Below, piece by piece: positions 22,001 to 30,200 of a stretch of 64,000 nt of DNA (positions are counted from its first letter, which is position 1; every line of letters begins with the position of its first letter). Source of the DNA: Pseudeuparius sepicola (lineage: Eukaryota > Arthropoda > Insecta > Coleoptera > Anthribidae). The notes under the pieces were generated by a model. The model was not told the DNA's origin, did no database searches, and worked only from the letters and a program-made list of their open reading frames with translations. Where the stretch lies: the NCBI GenBank assembly GCA_963920635.1, contig OY987307.1, forward strand, positions 18,181,735 through 18,245,734. Direction: 5' to 3'. A program made the translations under genes and the position numbers.

Positions 22001-23487
22001 AAGCTCATTTTCACCTGGCAGGTTTCGTTAACAAACAAAACTTTCCTCAGCAACTGCACGAAGTACCGTTTCTTAACGAGAAAGTTACTGTGTGGTGTGC
22101 AGAAAGAAAATGGATTGACTGTTACGGTGACATCGCAACGATATCAAGTTGTATTGCAAAATTTTGAAGAACAACTTCATAACGAAGGTGTAGACTTCCG
22201 AAGACTATGGTTTCAGCAGGACGGATCCACTTCGCTTCGCACTAGGCAGCCTATGGCAATTCTGCGAAGAATGTTTACTGGTCGTGTCATTTCAAAATTT
22301 GGGGATGTTGCGGGGCCTGCACGGTCACCAGATCTGTCAGCTCATGATTTTTTCTTATGGGGCTATCTAAAGGCAAAAGTATTCGCTAATCGACTTCGAA
22401 CTTTGGAACAACTGAAGCGTAATATTCGAACCGAGATTAACGCAATCCCAATTTAAATGTTGCAGCGAGTGATGCAAAATTTTTGTGCCAGACTACAGGA
22501 GTGCAAGCAGCGAGGCAGAGGTCATTTGGCTGATGTGATATTCAGAAAATAGAATTGCCATGTTTACTCAAGAACATTTTGTTTCAGTTTTTGATTAAAG
22601 TTTGACCATTAATAAATACCAGTACATAAAAAATAGATTCTTCATATCATATACATCATGTTATTATTACTATTCCAGCACAATCAAATCAAAATGATTA
22701 TCTTTTATTTTATAATCACTGTTCAGACTCTTTTCACCCAATATAATTACGTTTTATTTCATAAATAAATATAACTTGTAGAGCACCGTACTTTTCCAGA
22801 TGTAGGTACTACTAAATGTGACGTCACCCATTTTGGCCGGAAATTGGCTCATTCGCGTCAAAAATAGTAGGAGCATCACCAACATTGTTTATATGCAAAA
22901 TATACACCTACAGCAGCGAAGTGGCTAGACCTTTCGCATAAATACGTCATCCGCAGTGCTGACACGAAAATGTTAAATCGTATATATAGGCAATTCTTAC
23001 TTATCGTTTTTGAGTTTTTCATGTTCTGTACTCTCAGGAGGGATATATAATATAAGTGCATTTGGCGTATTGGGATCGTAAAGAGCTCGTCTTACTTGGG
23101 TTCTTCGAATACCCAAGTTTTTTGTTGAATTTGCCCCCTCGTAATTAGCTATTGGGCATTTAAATGGCTTAGAGAGCTTCTTTATGAGAGCTTCCTAAAA
23201 CTCAATGTTTGTTATCGGAGTTTACATAAATTATGTAGACCTTACATGGTCAGACACAAAAACTATTTCAATTTCATTACTCTCAGCTAACGGTTTCCGT
23301 AATTTCTGTCTGCTTTTATTTTCTGGTACTTCTTTACTTCTTTTCAGGGGGGCAACCTGAGTAAAGGCATTTCTTTGCGTAGGAGAACTATCATTTCTTA
23401 GGATTTGACTCGGGGCCAAGCTTCGTCTCTAAAATCTCAACAAGTCAATACTGACCGCAAGAAAAACGTTAATAAAAAAAATACCAT
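3752..23487 (-). CDS. RAD54: RAD54 recombination DNA translocase, 3'-partial, eight exons
   Basis: Snf2-family double-stranded-DNA-dependent ATPase that works with RAD51 in the nucleus during homologous recombination. Minus-strand exons are 23487-23485 (tentative), 23428-23246, 23194-23001, 14366-14300, 14238-14020, 10288-10095, 7314-6598 and 4013-3752. All junctions are GT..AG and keep frame. Known landmarks appear in order: RRSLAPSQ at the N-terminus, [20 protein letters not shown], Walker [44 protein letters not shown] and [11 protein letters not shown]. About 613 residues are readable against ~747 in human RAD54L. The C-terminal ~130 are off the left edge. No stop or frameshift is seen. 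Introns are loaded with transposons, including a P element in intron 3. Confidence 0.95.
4377..5050. other. RAD54 intron 7, left part
   Basis: Begins with an ACAGGGTGATTAAG motif near 4,377, a likely element end, but no matching right end was found. No coding sequence is seen. Confidence 0.35.
5055..6165. mobile_element. Nested foldback element
   Basis: Outer inverted arms at about 5,055-5,158 and 6,056-6,165 share GCACCCCTATTTTTC / GAAAAATAGGGGTAC. Inside is a second inverted pair at about 5,166-5,205 and 5,518-5,562 (AGAATTAAGAGAAG / CTTCTCTCAATTCT). A short inverted match (AAGTTGAATTTCC) lies at 5,312-5,337 and about 5,394-5,420. No transposase remains. Confidence 0.6.
5792..5970. mobile_element. 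Short TIR element (MITE), copy 1
   Basis: Ends are inverted: CACGTATTTATAAAGACTTC with CTCACGGCT at the left, AGCCGTGAGCAGTGTTTACA at the right. A second copy at 47,282-47,464 shares the whole interior (for example TGTCCTGGAAAACAGATGGC). It has no coding capacity. Confidence 0.65.
6598..7314 (-). CDS. RAD54: RAD54 exon 7, motif III to start of lobe 2
   Basis: The longest exon, 717 bp. It begins [12 protein letters not shown] and contains [15 protein letters not shown] (motif III), [23 protein letters not shown] and [17 protein letters not shown] (motif IV region). Acceptor TTTTAG, donor GTAGGT. Matches RAD54 without gaps. Confidence 0.95.
7375..8640 (-). mobile_element. Non-autonomous TIR element, long copy
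   Basis: The left end contains CAGGGACTCTTTGAAG and GGGGACCCAGCAT. The right end is inverted (GCTGGGTCCCTTTATTC). The two sub-terminal blocks (7,410-7,590 and 8,420-8,640) match, reverse-complemented, a shorter copy at 12,985-13,490. That copy lacks most of the ~800-bp interior and one terminus. No protein is recognisable. Confidence 0.6.
9225..9800. mobile_element. Foldback element with ~130-bp arms
   Basis: Arms at about 9,265-9,395 and 9,665-9,800 are inverted copies sharing GATTACATGGGACATCCT. A second, inner pair (about 9,571-9,598 and 9,628-9,656, AAATTATTTGGAT / ATCCAAATAATTT) makes the structure nested. The open frames over the arms are unsupported. Confidence 0.6.
10095..10288 (-). 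CDS. RAD54: RAD54 exon 6, DEGH box
   Basis: Starts WLGGRLPSV after a TTTTTTAG acceptor, continues through [13 protein letters not shown] and ends [11 protein letters not shown], the Walker B/DEAH-like motif. The last Arg codon is split AG|A with exon 7. Donor GTTAGT. Confidence 0.95.
10686..11010 (+). pseudogene. Penelope-like GIY-YIG endonuclease fragment
   Basis: Reads [16 protein letters not shown], then after a frameshift [13 protein letters not shown], and later HRILWDRSK and ILGNTQNC to a stop at 11,008-11,010. This order matches the C-terminal GIY-YIG endonuclease of Penelope-like retroelements (KFYVGE is the Y-x-G motif). At least two frame changes show that it is dead. The reverse transcriptase is not present upstream. 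Confidence 0.65.
11083..12122. mobile_element. Foldback element in RAD54 intron 5
   Basis: Left arm 11,090-11,410 and right arm 11,930-12,122 are inverted copies. They share AAATGTAGAAGTTTTTT, GGTTCTATATG, and ACTCTGAAGTTTGGACAATC with their complements. The left arm has about 120 extra bases (11,190-11,310). The loop has no recognisable gene. Confidence 0.65.
12229..12290 (-). repeat. tRNA-Glu-like fragment (pseudogene or SINE head)
   Basis: On the minus strand, GTATTAGTGTAATGGTTAGC followed by ATACTTGGCTCTCACCCAGA matches the D arm and anticodon arm of insect tRNA-Glu with anticodon CTC. The T arm (ATTTGAATATG) is degenerate and the acceptor ends do not pair. It is not a working tRNA. Confidence 0.5.
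12832..13918. mobile_element. TIR element with a nested insertion, copy A
   Basis: Ends read CCACACAATATTAAAGACC and its inverse near 13,900-13,918. A diverged second copy lies at 51,420-52,315. Comparison of the copies shows an insertion here at about 12,985-13,490, which belongs to the family of the 7,375-8,640 element. Shared internal text includes GGTACCTTTTGG and GAAATGAAGTCCATGGCTAG. Confidence 0.6.
12985..13490 (+). mobile_element. Truncated element nested in the previous one
   Basis: Begins CAGGGACTCTTTAAAATACG with GGGGACCCAGCA, and matches the reverse complement of both ends of the 7,375-8,640 element. The interior is mostly deleted and the far terminus is missing after GGAAAGTATAAAAT. 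Confidence 0.55.
14020..14238 (-). CDS. RAD54: RAD54 exon 5, Walker A
   Basis: Seventy-three codons, phase 0 at both ends, from [11 protein letters not shown] through [12 protein letters not shown] (ATP-binding Walker A) and PSSLVKNW (motif Ia) to NEINK. Acceptor GTGTAG, donor GTAAGT. Confidence 0.95.
14300..14366 (-). CDS. RAD54: RAD54 exon 4, entry to helicase core
   Basis: A 67-bp exon completing Lys and then reading [20 protein letters not shown] followed by RE. LRPHQRE is the conserved lead into helicase motif I. Acceptor ATTTTAG, donor GTAAAA. It was missed by simple ORF calling because of its size. Confidence 0.9.
15332..15450. repeat. Short inverted repeat in P-element intron 1
   Basis: ATCAAAAAGTTATCATGG (from 15,333) and its inverse near 15,420-15,448 flank a short loop, with GGCTGCATA / TATGCAGCC at the inner ends. 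It sits directly left of the next element. Confidence 0.5.
15451..15862. mobile_element. Mariner-like MITE in P-element intron 1
   Basis: Inverted ends of ~90 bp. The left begins CAGTGTGCCCAGGGATTGAG and the right ends in the inverse of GTGTGTCCACAGATTGAG. Both carry GTGCACGT and CGAGTTGAAATTT. The same terminus recurs at 28,304, 54,371 and 61,907. It has no transposase. Confidence 0.65.
15944..16183. mobile_element. Second MITE in P-element intron 1
   Basis: Left end CTCCTGGACAAAATTGAC and right end TTAATTTTGTCCAGGAG are inverted, about 240 bp apart. Such ends are typical of Tc1/mariner derivatives. It ends ~20 bp before P exon 2. Confidence 0.65.
19072..19232. mobile_element. MITE in the P-element 3' region
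   Basis: GAGAAAAATTTATAATTTC at the left and GAAATTGTACATTTTTCTC at the right are inverted. Inside them AAAAAGTAAGAAATTA pairs with TAATTTCTTACTTTTTT. About 160 bp, non-coding. Confidence 0.6.
19456..20623. mobile_element. Foldback element, 500-bp arms
   Basis: A near-perfect palindrome. The ends are CAGGGTGATTCATTGGG and its inverse, flanked on both sides by TATA. Arms of ~500 bp (19,456-19,960 and 20,125-20,623) enclose a ~160-bp loop. A related but shorter copy is at 44,279-45,090. The open frames across the arms are mirror shadows of one another and show no domain. Confidence 0.75.
21250..22650 (+). mobile_element. Tc1/mariner-superfamily transposon
   Basis: Inverted ends of ~110 bp (about 21,253-21,356 and 22,534-22,646) share ATGTACTGGT, AAACTTTAATCAAAAAC, GAGTAAACATGGCAATTCTA and TCTGAATATCACATCAG in opposite orientation. 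A decayed transposase lies between them. The exact ends and target duplication are unclear. Confidence 0.7.
21521..22456 (+). pseudogene. Tc1/mariner-like transposase, broken
   Basis: Begins [20 protein letters not shown], the helix-turn-helix domain (DUF4817 type) of a family common in insects. It continues [14 protein letters not shown] and FHPYKIQI. Catalytic DDE_3 motifs remain: [24 protein letters not shown] and [16 protein letters not shown] stop at 21,713, frame changes near 21,917 and 22,100, and a deletion after KQNF make it non-functional. The ATG at 21,521 matches the usual family start; an upstream in-frame ATG exists at 21,473. Confidence 0.8.
23001..23194 (-). CDS. RAD54: RAD54 exon 3
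   Basis: Encodes [18 protein letters not shown] through RRALYDP and [10 protein letters not shown] to KNDK. The last codon is split AA|G with the next exon. Acceptor GTTTTAG, donor GTAAGA. This conserved block lies before the ATPase core. The following intron is ~8.6 kb and carries the P element, a foldback element and a Tc1-like element. Confidence 0.9.
23246..23428 (-). CDS. RAD54: RAD54 exon 2, N-terminal region
   Basis: Encodes 61 codons from RRSLAPSQ to FVSDH. It is flanked by acceptor TTTTAG and donor GTAAGG, phase 0 at both ends. The polar, low-conservation sequence fits the RAD54 N-terminal tail that contacts RAD51. The end, SDH, joins to EALIKK in the next exon, matching the HEA-I pattern of homologues. 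That is why the GTAAGG donor was chosen over the GTCTAC four bases later. Confidence 0.85.
23485..23487 (-). CDS. RAD54: RAD54 exon 1, candidate start codon only
   Basis: Exon 2 opens in phase 0 with RRSLAPSQ, which follows the initiator Met directly in RAD54 proteins. The nearest upstream ATG followed by a GT is at 23487-23485. It gives ATG|GTATTT and a 56-bp intron (23484-23429) ending ATTTTAG. That would leave only the Met codon and 5' UTR in exon 1. An ATG in a more distant exon cannot be excluded. Confidence 0.5.
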
Positions 23488-23716
23488 TTAAAAAGATAGA
23501 GTAAAAATTAATAAGAAAAGACAAAAAAAAGTATTATACGAGGTTAGAAATGTTTTTTGTTTGAATAATAATTATTAAATATCGCATCATTCATGTTTTT
23601 TAAGGTTATTGATAACATTAACAATTTCAAAACTTTACCGGCAAAGCAAAAAGCAATTAAAATTCTTTTGTCATTAATGTCCAGTGCCAGAAAGTGACAA
23701 CCATAGACAAAGGAAT

Positions 23717-24044
23717 ATCCCAGAAAAATTCGTCCTTTTCTGGGGGAATATTATTAATTCGGTCTGTTCGGTGTGGCTACACTGCCTAAGCTACACTCCT
23801 GCAGTTGTAGCACTTATTCTGTTCGGCGTATTTCAGTGTTACACCTTTTCTGTTCGGCGTGTTTTTGTGCTACACTGAAATCGATTGTAAACTGCACTTA
23901 GCTACACCAAGTGTAGTTGAACGATGTCCACAAAACGCATAAGAATAATAAAAACAGGAAAATATTACCTTACGTCAGTTGTCAGTTACTATGGAGCATA
24001 TTAGTCATAGCACCCCAGAAAAAGACGAATTCTTTTTCTGGGAT
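23717..24044. mobile_element. Small TIR element next to the RAD54 start
   Basis: ATCCCAGAAAAATTCGTCC at the left and its inverse (GACGAATTCTTTTTCTGG then GAT) at the right. The interior repeats CTGTTCGGCGT and TACAC several times. It lies ~230 bp upstream of the inferred RAD54 start. Non-coding. Confidence 0.55.
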
Positions 24045-24173
24045 AGCACTCCGTAGTTAGTACATATTATAAAACGTCAGTATAATAAATAGACATATTT
24101 GTAGGCCCTAAACTTTGATCTTGGGATGATCTTGCGTTTGTCTCTGGTAGCAATAATAAATTTCTCTGGTTTT

Positions 24174-24193
24174 CAGTTCAGTTCAGTTCAGTT
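24174..24193. repeat. CAGTT microsatellite
   Basis: Four tandem copies of CAGTT. A separate run of five AGTC units lies at 24,731-24,750. Confidence 0.7.
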
Positions 24194-24446
24194 TTCCCTT
24201 AAATATTTATAATAAAAAATGGATCCTACAAAATATGTGATTCTTGTAAATTTATAAAACAATCACTAGTAAAACTTTCGTTTGGTGTATGTCTGCCCCG
24301 ATTTTGTTGACATTTTGGCTACCCCCCTATTTTCGAGGTCCCTGAACACGAATCTGACCTCAGTTTTCGGCGCTCGGACGTAGTTTCCGAGAAAATGAAT
24401 TTTCAAATTTCCTTTGACACCTCGCTTTTCACGGCGATATTTGTAG

Positions 24447-24641
24447 TTATAATCCGGATGAATTTTTACTGTATGCAGCTCAAATTGATTACCACCCTAT
24501 ATTGCACCCTTTGCCACCTCGAAACTTCGCGAAAACCCGCGGAAAAACCGAAATCTTTCAAAAGTTTCGAGGTGGCAAAGGGTGCAATATAGGGTGGTGA
24601 TCAGTTTGAGCTAAATTCATCTCAATTATAACACAAATAAC
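24447..24641. repeat. Short foldback, 60-bp arms
   Basis: CCACCCTATATTGCACCC and GGGTGCAATATAGGGTGG are exact inverse copies. Pairing extends outward to AGCTCAAATTGAT / ATCAGTTTGAGCT and inward to CACCTCGAAACTT / AGTTTCGAGGTG. The loop is ~36 bp. Confidence 0.7.
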
Positions 24642-25143
24642 TCTGTTAAAAGATTAAACAGTATTCCTAGTAAAATTATAAAAAAGTAAAAAAACGAGAA
24701 CTAACAACGACGAATTCAAAGGCTGGGTTTAGTCAGTCAGTCAGTCAGTCATATACATACCTATAGTCTATCCGAGTTACAGCGGCAGTAGATATAAACA
24801 AATTCACATGACCGCATTGCGATCGATTACCAGGGTCTGACTAATATGAGATTCCCAGTGGCTTGTAATTCTGAACTAATTCTAAAAATTCTATTTCTAA
24901 AAATTGTATTTTTACCTTGCGTGGATCTTTATAAATTTCCATAAATTAAGTAGCAAAATAAATTTACAGAATATACTGCTCGCGATCCGATCTAAAATAT
25001 GCAGGAAACTCGACTGAAGGAAGAGCCGGCCCTGCATTGACATTTTATGACGGCCAGGCCAATAAGACAATAGATCACGTGGTGGCCAATGTTTTGATCC
25101 ACTGCCTCTCTAACTTGGATAGACTTTAGAGTAGGTATAAAGG

Positions 25144-25896
25144 TAGGGTTACCAGATAAGACGATTTGAAAAAGAGTACAACTCTAAAAAAGGTCTCGCC
25201 CCTTTTTTATAAACCCACCTTATATCTAATAAAATACTATTTTATTTGTGAGAAACGAAAATATATCCATCAATTACATTCCATTACCTACGACACGACT
25301 CACAATCACAATCGGTTTTACTGTCTGACTGTCACAACGTTAATTTTTTCTGAGGTCACAACATAACTTTATAATAACCTATACAATTGAGGACGGCGGT
25401 GCACGAGTGGTACTTAGGTACGCTTTGGCTCCGTACGTAGTGCGCTCGATTACCACCGCGGCAGTGCCTTGGGTGTGTTGTTTGTTTGTCTTAAATATCC
25501 CCAATTATAAAGAAGGTGGCGAATGCCCCATAATGGCTAGATTGCTCAAAAAGAGCAGAGGCCGCGAAAGGAAAAAATTCCCCACCTAGTCAGATCGTTA
25601 CTTGTTAGCAGTGATGATTGTTGCCTAGTTCCTAGTTTTCTATAGGGTCACCTAGCACCTAGTGGACGGTAGACGCAATATTATGGTAATAAGAGTTCTC
25701 TCACGCCAGCTATCGATACTAAGTTAATAAATTAATTATGGCTATACACTCATTTTTGCAAATCTCCGTCGGCGTCGCAAAGAAAGATCCTGGAAAAGAG
25801 TACATTTGACACATATTTTTAAAAAGTAAGAGTACAAAAAATATGGGGCCTAAAAAGAGTACCTGTACTCTTAAAAGAGGACGGATGGTAACCCTA
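25144..25896. mobile_element. Non-autonomous hAT element with 8-bp duplication
   Basis: Ends are TAGGGTTACCAGATAAG and its inverse (GGATGGTAACCCTA). It is flanked on both sides by TATAAAGG (25136-25143 and 25897-25904). The 8-bp duplication and TAGGGTTACC ends identify the hAT superfamily. No transposase frame is present. Confidence 0.8.
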
Positions 25897-26050
25897 TATA
25901 AAGGTAATATTTTTCTTTTCATAAAGTACCAAAGTGGATATTATAAATTATATTGATACGGCTCTGTCTATTGTTTACATTACCTGTGAAATGTAATTCT
26001 TGTGAATTTCTTTTTGACCACTTAAGAATTGCTACTGCAACAACGTACAG

Positions 26051-26501
26051 CAAGGTTAGTGGAGAGTAGGTTGAACGGTAACTTTTCGGTGCATGCGATG
26101 ACGTCACATATGGATATCGTGAGCATATACAATATTAGCTTGTACGTGGTCTGTACGCCTGCAAGGTTAGTAAAGAGCTAAATATCAGGACAATAATATC
26201 TAATTATTTGTTTTACAATACACCTGCATGATTTTTATGTATTAATTAAGGTAATACACTATAAAAATATAATATCTATAAAACTGTCCAAAGATAGTGT
26301 AAAAATCGCCACACACGTTTAAACAAACAAGCTAAAATCGAGGTTATTTAAATGAGCTAAAACCAGAGAACGCTAAACCATCTGAATGCATGTAAACTCA
26401 GAGCAATAATGTATCCATTTTATCCACATGTGACGTCACAGCCTTCCCCTCCCTGCTCGCCTCACCCGAGTTACCGTCCATCCTACTCTCCACTAACCTT
26501 G
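26051..26501. mobile_element. P-like MITE between RAD54 and ALG11
   Basis: A perfect 20-bp inverted repeat, CAAGGTTAGTGGAGAGTAGG, bounds 451 bp. Similarity between the arms continues to GGTAAC and to a GTGACGTCACAT-like block. The ends resemble those of the P element at 14,738 (CAAGGTTGTTGGAG...GTAAC). I see no target duplication. Another CAAGGTTAGT lies inside at ~26,163. Confidence 0.6.
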
Positions 26502-26504
26502 AAC

Positions 26505-27276
26505 TGACCTATTTATTTCCAGAGGTCAATAGCTCGCAATAACAAGGAAAACTGCACTTCTATTGCACTTTTGGCACCGAGTCAACAAATTGACGTTGTT
26601 CTGATAATCTATGACGTAGGTGAACCCGTTTTGGGACACGTGACAGCTTCTCCCCTCCAATACTACCTCAATGGGAGAATGTCATCTGACAAAATCGGGA
26701 CTTCTTCTTCTTACCAAGGTCTTTTGATGACCTTGACTTCTTTACAGTAATCGGGGATTACTTTCCCTGATTGTGATTCGCTAGAACCGTTGATGGAGGA
26801 AGGAAACGCTAGAACTGTTCAGAACTATTGTTGGAACAAAGCTATATTATTGGTCACTATCGACGTCACTAGCCAAGAAGGTAAAATCCTCCATTTTATA
26901 TTATAATTATTATTATAAAACACCTATTCAAGGTATCACGGCTTCCTCTATTTCTGTGACCACGGCTCATGGCCGCGATTACATCCCTATCAAATTTTGA
27001 CCACATTTTGACAAAATTTGGCTTTAATTACGGGACCGGGACGCAATCAATTTTATTTTGTCTATTGACAATGACCACTATTGACAGAAGGCGGCCAGTG
27101 AAACGTCAGTCTGTCAAATCCTCTGAAACCGGTGAAGTAACCACGTATTTTTATGAAAAAATAAATAAAGAGTGGAGTCGGCAAAATTATTATCACAGTT
27201 TTAGATAATACAACTCACGTTATTATCTTGATCAAGTTCAGAAATGAAATAACACCACAGAAATACACGTTGTAAA
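26505..27276. promoter_or_regulatory. Region 5' of ALG11, probable promoter
   Basis: About 770 bp of unique sequence between the P-like element and the ALG11 start. It contains a 79-codon frame (26969-27208) that I do not consider a gene. No TATA box or initiator is convincing, so the promoter call rests on position only. Confidence 0.3.
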
Positions 27277-27299
27277 ATGTCCTTCCTCTACGATATATT
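27277..27299 (+). CDS. ALG11: ALG11 exon 1 (start codon exon)
   Basis: AAAATGTCC context, reading MSFLYDI plus two bases of Phe. The donor GTAAGTAG and an acceptor ending TTTTTTCAG give a 56-bp intron that keeps frame. If the intron were retained, a stop follows at once and translation would have to start at the ATG at 27318 in the same frame as exon 2. Confidence 0.65.
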
Positions 27300-30200
27300 G
27301 TAAGTAGGTCCGTGCAAATGAGATCCCCAGTGTCGAACTATATGCATTTTTTCAGTTGCAATACTTTATTTACAGTAAAATTACTGTTTGCATCGGCTTT
27401 GTTCATTGTTTTTGGATTAGCGATAGTTTTACCTCTCTTGTTTATTTACTTTAAAGTAAAACTGAAATCGGAAAAGGCAAAGCGGAATGCAAGAGGCATA
27501 ACTATCGGCATATTTCATCCCTACTGTAATGCAGGAGGTGGCGGAGAAAGAGTCTTGTGGGTAGCTATTCAGGCTCTACAGAAAAAGTAAGTAGGTAGTT
27601 CTAGTTTTAATAGTTATATTCGCTGAGCAATTCCGAACCGGTTCCAAACTAGCAACCGTCAATGTGATTGGTTCAAAGAAATTCTTAAAATTCAAACTGA
27701 CAGTTGCTGCTTCGGAACTGGTTTGGAATTGCTCTGTAAACTTGGCTAATATTTCAATGAAGCAACAGGTACCAGTGGCTTATAGAAGGGAGGTTAAGTT
27801 AGGGAAGGGCGATGAAAAAATGCAGTGGCTATTTATAGGTCCGACCCTCGGTCCGACCCATATAAAAGTCGGTATACATCTTGTGCTCTCATTTGCAAAT
27901 TGAGTCACGTGACTTGTTTGGTCGGAAGTGCATTTTTCTTAACCATCATAGCGATAAGGAGCGTATGCCCTCATTTTTTGGCAATAGGCGCTGCCGTATG
28001 AAAAGAGAAGGTGGCATTCGCACCATATTGTGGCAGTCTGTAGTGATGGGTGCTGCCATACGAAAAGAGAATATCAAAATACAGAAATTATTATAATTGC
28101 ACTTTAGACGTATCTTTAAATAAGTTTACTTCGGAACTTCGGAAATGAATGTTATAAAAAATCCGTATTGAATAAAAATAGGTATACCCTACTTATAATT
28201 ATAATATTAATAATAATTAGTAATAATAATAATTCTCACCCTCACAATACTCCAAACTAGGAGTACTCCAGAAGCAACCGAATACTTGTGTGGGGGAGCT
28301 ATACAGTGTGTCCACGGATTGAGTGCACGTGGGGTGTAAATGACAAAAAATTTTCGAGTTGAAATTTGACCTTTTGGGGATTGGCTCTTCTTGGTTTGAA
28401 ACTAATTTGTGACGTAATTTTAGTTTCGAAAAATCACGTATGCCTTGGGAATTTTGAAAAAACTAATTTTATACATCAGTAAAGTGCCCTGCTTTCTGTA
28501 GGTTTTACGATAAAATGTTATTAAGGAAACATGTTCAGAATGAAGAACTGAGTAGGTTTGCGAAATTTTGAAAGTCTAGGCCTACTTTGATTTTTTGGCA
28601 TTATTCCCACTTTTCTTTAGAAAAGTGCACTTTGTGTAGCTTTCACATTAAAATGTTATTAAGAAAACTTGTTCAGAATGAAAAACTGAGTAGGTTTGCG
28701 AAATTTCGAAAGTCTAGGACTACAGTGAAACCTCCCACAGGCGGACACCAATGGTTCCAACTTTATTGTCCGTTTGTGGGAGGTGTCCGCTTATGGGAAA
28801 AGCTGACTGAAAGAATTCACCGAAATAATGACAAAGTATGTTTTATATGAATAGTCCAAGAAAATTATACATGAACAAAAAAAAATCTTATCAGGTAGAT
28901 ATTTTCCGGGTTGGTTGTGGGTAGCATCCTGAGTATAACCCCAAAAAATCACCATCGAAGTCATGTTACGAGTTACGAACCCCGCAATAGGGGTGGTTTT
29001 GCAAACATTTTTTTTTTCAATATTTTTTCTTATGTATCGTTCCACTAGGCATGAGAAATAAGCAAGAAATCAAGAATTTCGGGTAAGTGCGGCAACGTTG
29101 CGCCAATTCCACGGCTTCACAAATGAACAACTTCCCCTACATTCCCTCGTACCGACTCGCTCCTCCCCGTAGAAAATAAAAATTGCGATACGTCAGTCAA
29201 CGAAAATAGGTTAATAAATCGCTGCATTATCATTATAATAAAGTGAATTTAAAGTTTTACACAGTTTCTTGGTGTTTTGAGATTCACGTAATGTGAAATT
29301 ACGCGGATTTCTTTGATTGTCAAAGTGGTATTAGTTAAATAAGGTATAATATCTAATATAGAAGAATCTTGTAGTGGTTTTTTACATTGGTTTATTACAC
29401 TTCTTTATCTTAACCGCGAACCAAATCTTTGGTTTATTTCAATTTTTAAAGCTTCCCTGGAGTCCTCGGGTGAGGTTCTGATGCTTCCAGGGCCCCCGAA
29501 AAATCGAGAAATGAGAAAAAACAACCAATTTCCAATAGTGGTTTCAGAGGATTTTCCGTCGGTTTCGTTGATTCTACAGCCGTCCCGTTTCTCGAAAGTG
29601 GTTAATCGTGAATCGGGAATTTCTCTTAGATATCGGATTTTCGAGGTTCTTTTTGCTATCGGAGGAAAGTACGACACCCAATTAAAAGATTTACCACCTT
29701 CTTCGATTTTTAGAACGGCTCTATATTCGAGGTTGTCGAGACTTTTGCGAAAAAGGCCACCAATGTCCGTGGGCAGGGTTATAAGATTTTCCACTATTAT
29801 TCAGGCAATCTAAGGCCAATCTAACAGCGCCGAATTTACTGCTTTTTGCACTGTAACTGGCAATGTCGTGTAGGGTAATGTCGCGTAATAAGATGTTAGA
29901 TTTGCCGTCACTTGCGCTTTTAAGGTTATCGCTGGCTTTCAAACCGCGAGAGAGGGGAGGGGTAATTGCAACGTTGTCAGTTGAACGCCTTTGCGTCCTC
30001 ACGTATTGGAACGATTTCAAGGGCCGCGCGTGTACAACTTTCCCTTATGAAGTTTTTTTTCAACTTCAATACTTCATGAGATATAGGTAAAAGATCACCA
30101 CTAGCTAAAGTGCTTTATAAGGGCGAATTTTTTTTTTTTAAAACAAGCTGATTTGCGTGTAATCTTTTGTATAAGTACTTAGGAGTGCACCCCCAGTTAA

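Noticed and set aside
26969..27208. 79-codon frame just upstream of ALG11
   Set aside because: No domain or homology recognised. More likely 5' flank or UTR of ALG11.
27318..27355. ALG11 start at the ATG at 27,318
   Set aside because: Not excluded, but a good GTAAGT donor and TTTTTTCAG acceptor bracket it, and the upstream ATG at 27,277 joins in frame. I treat it as the alternative start.
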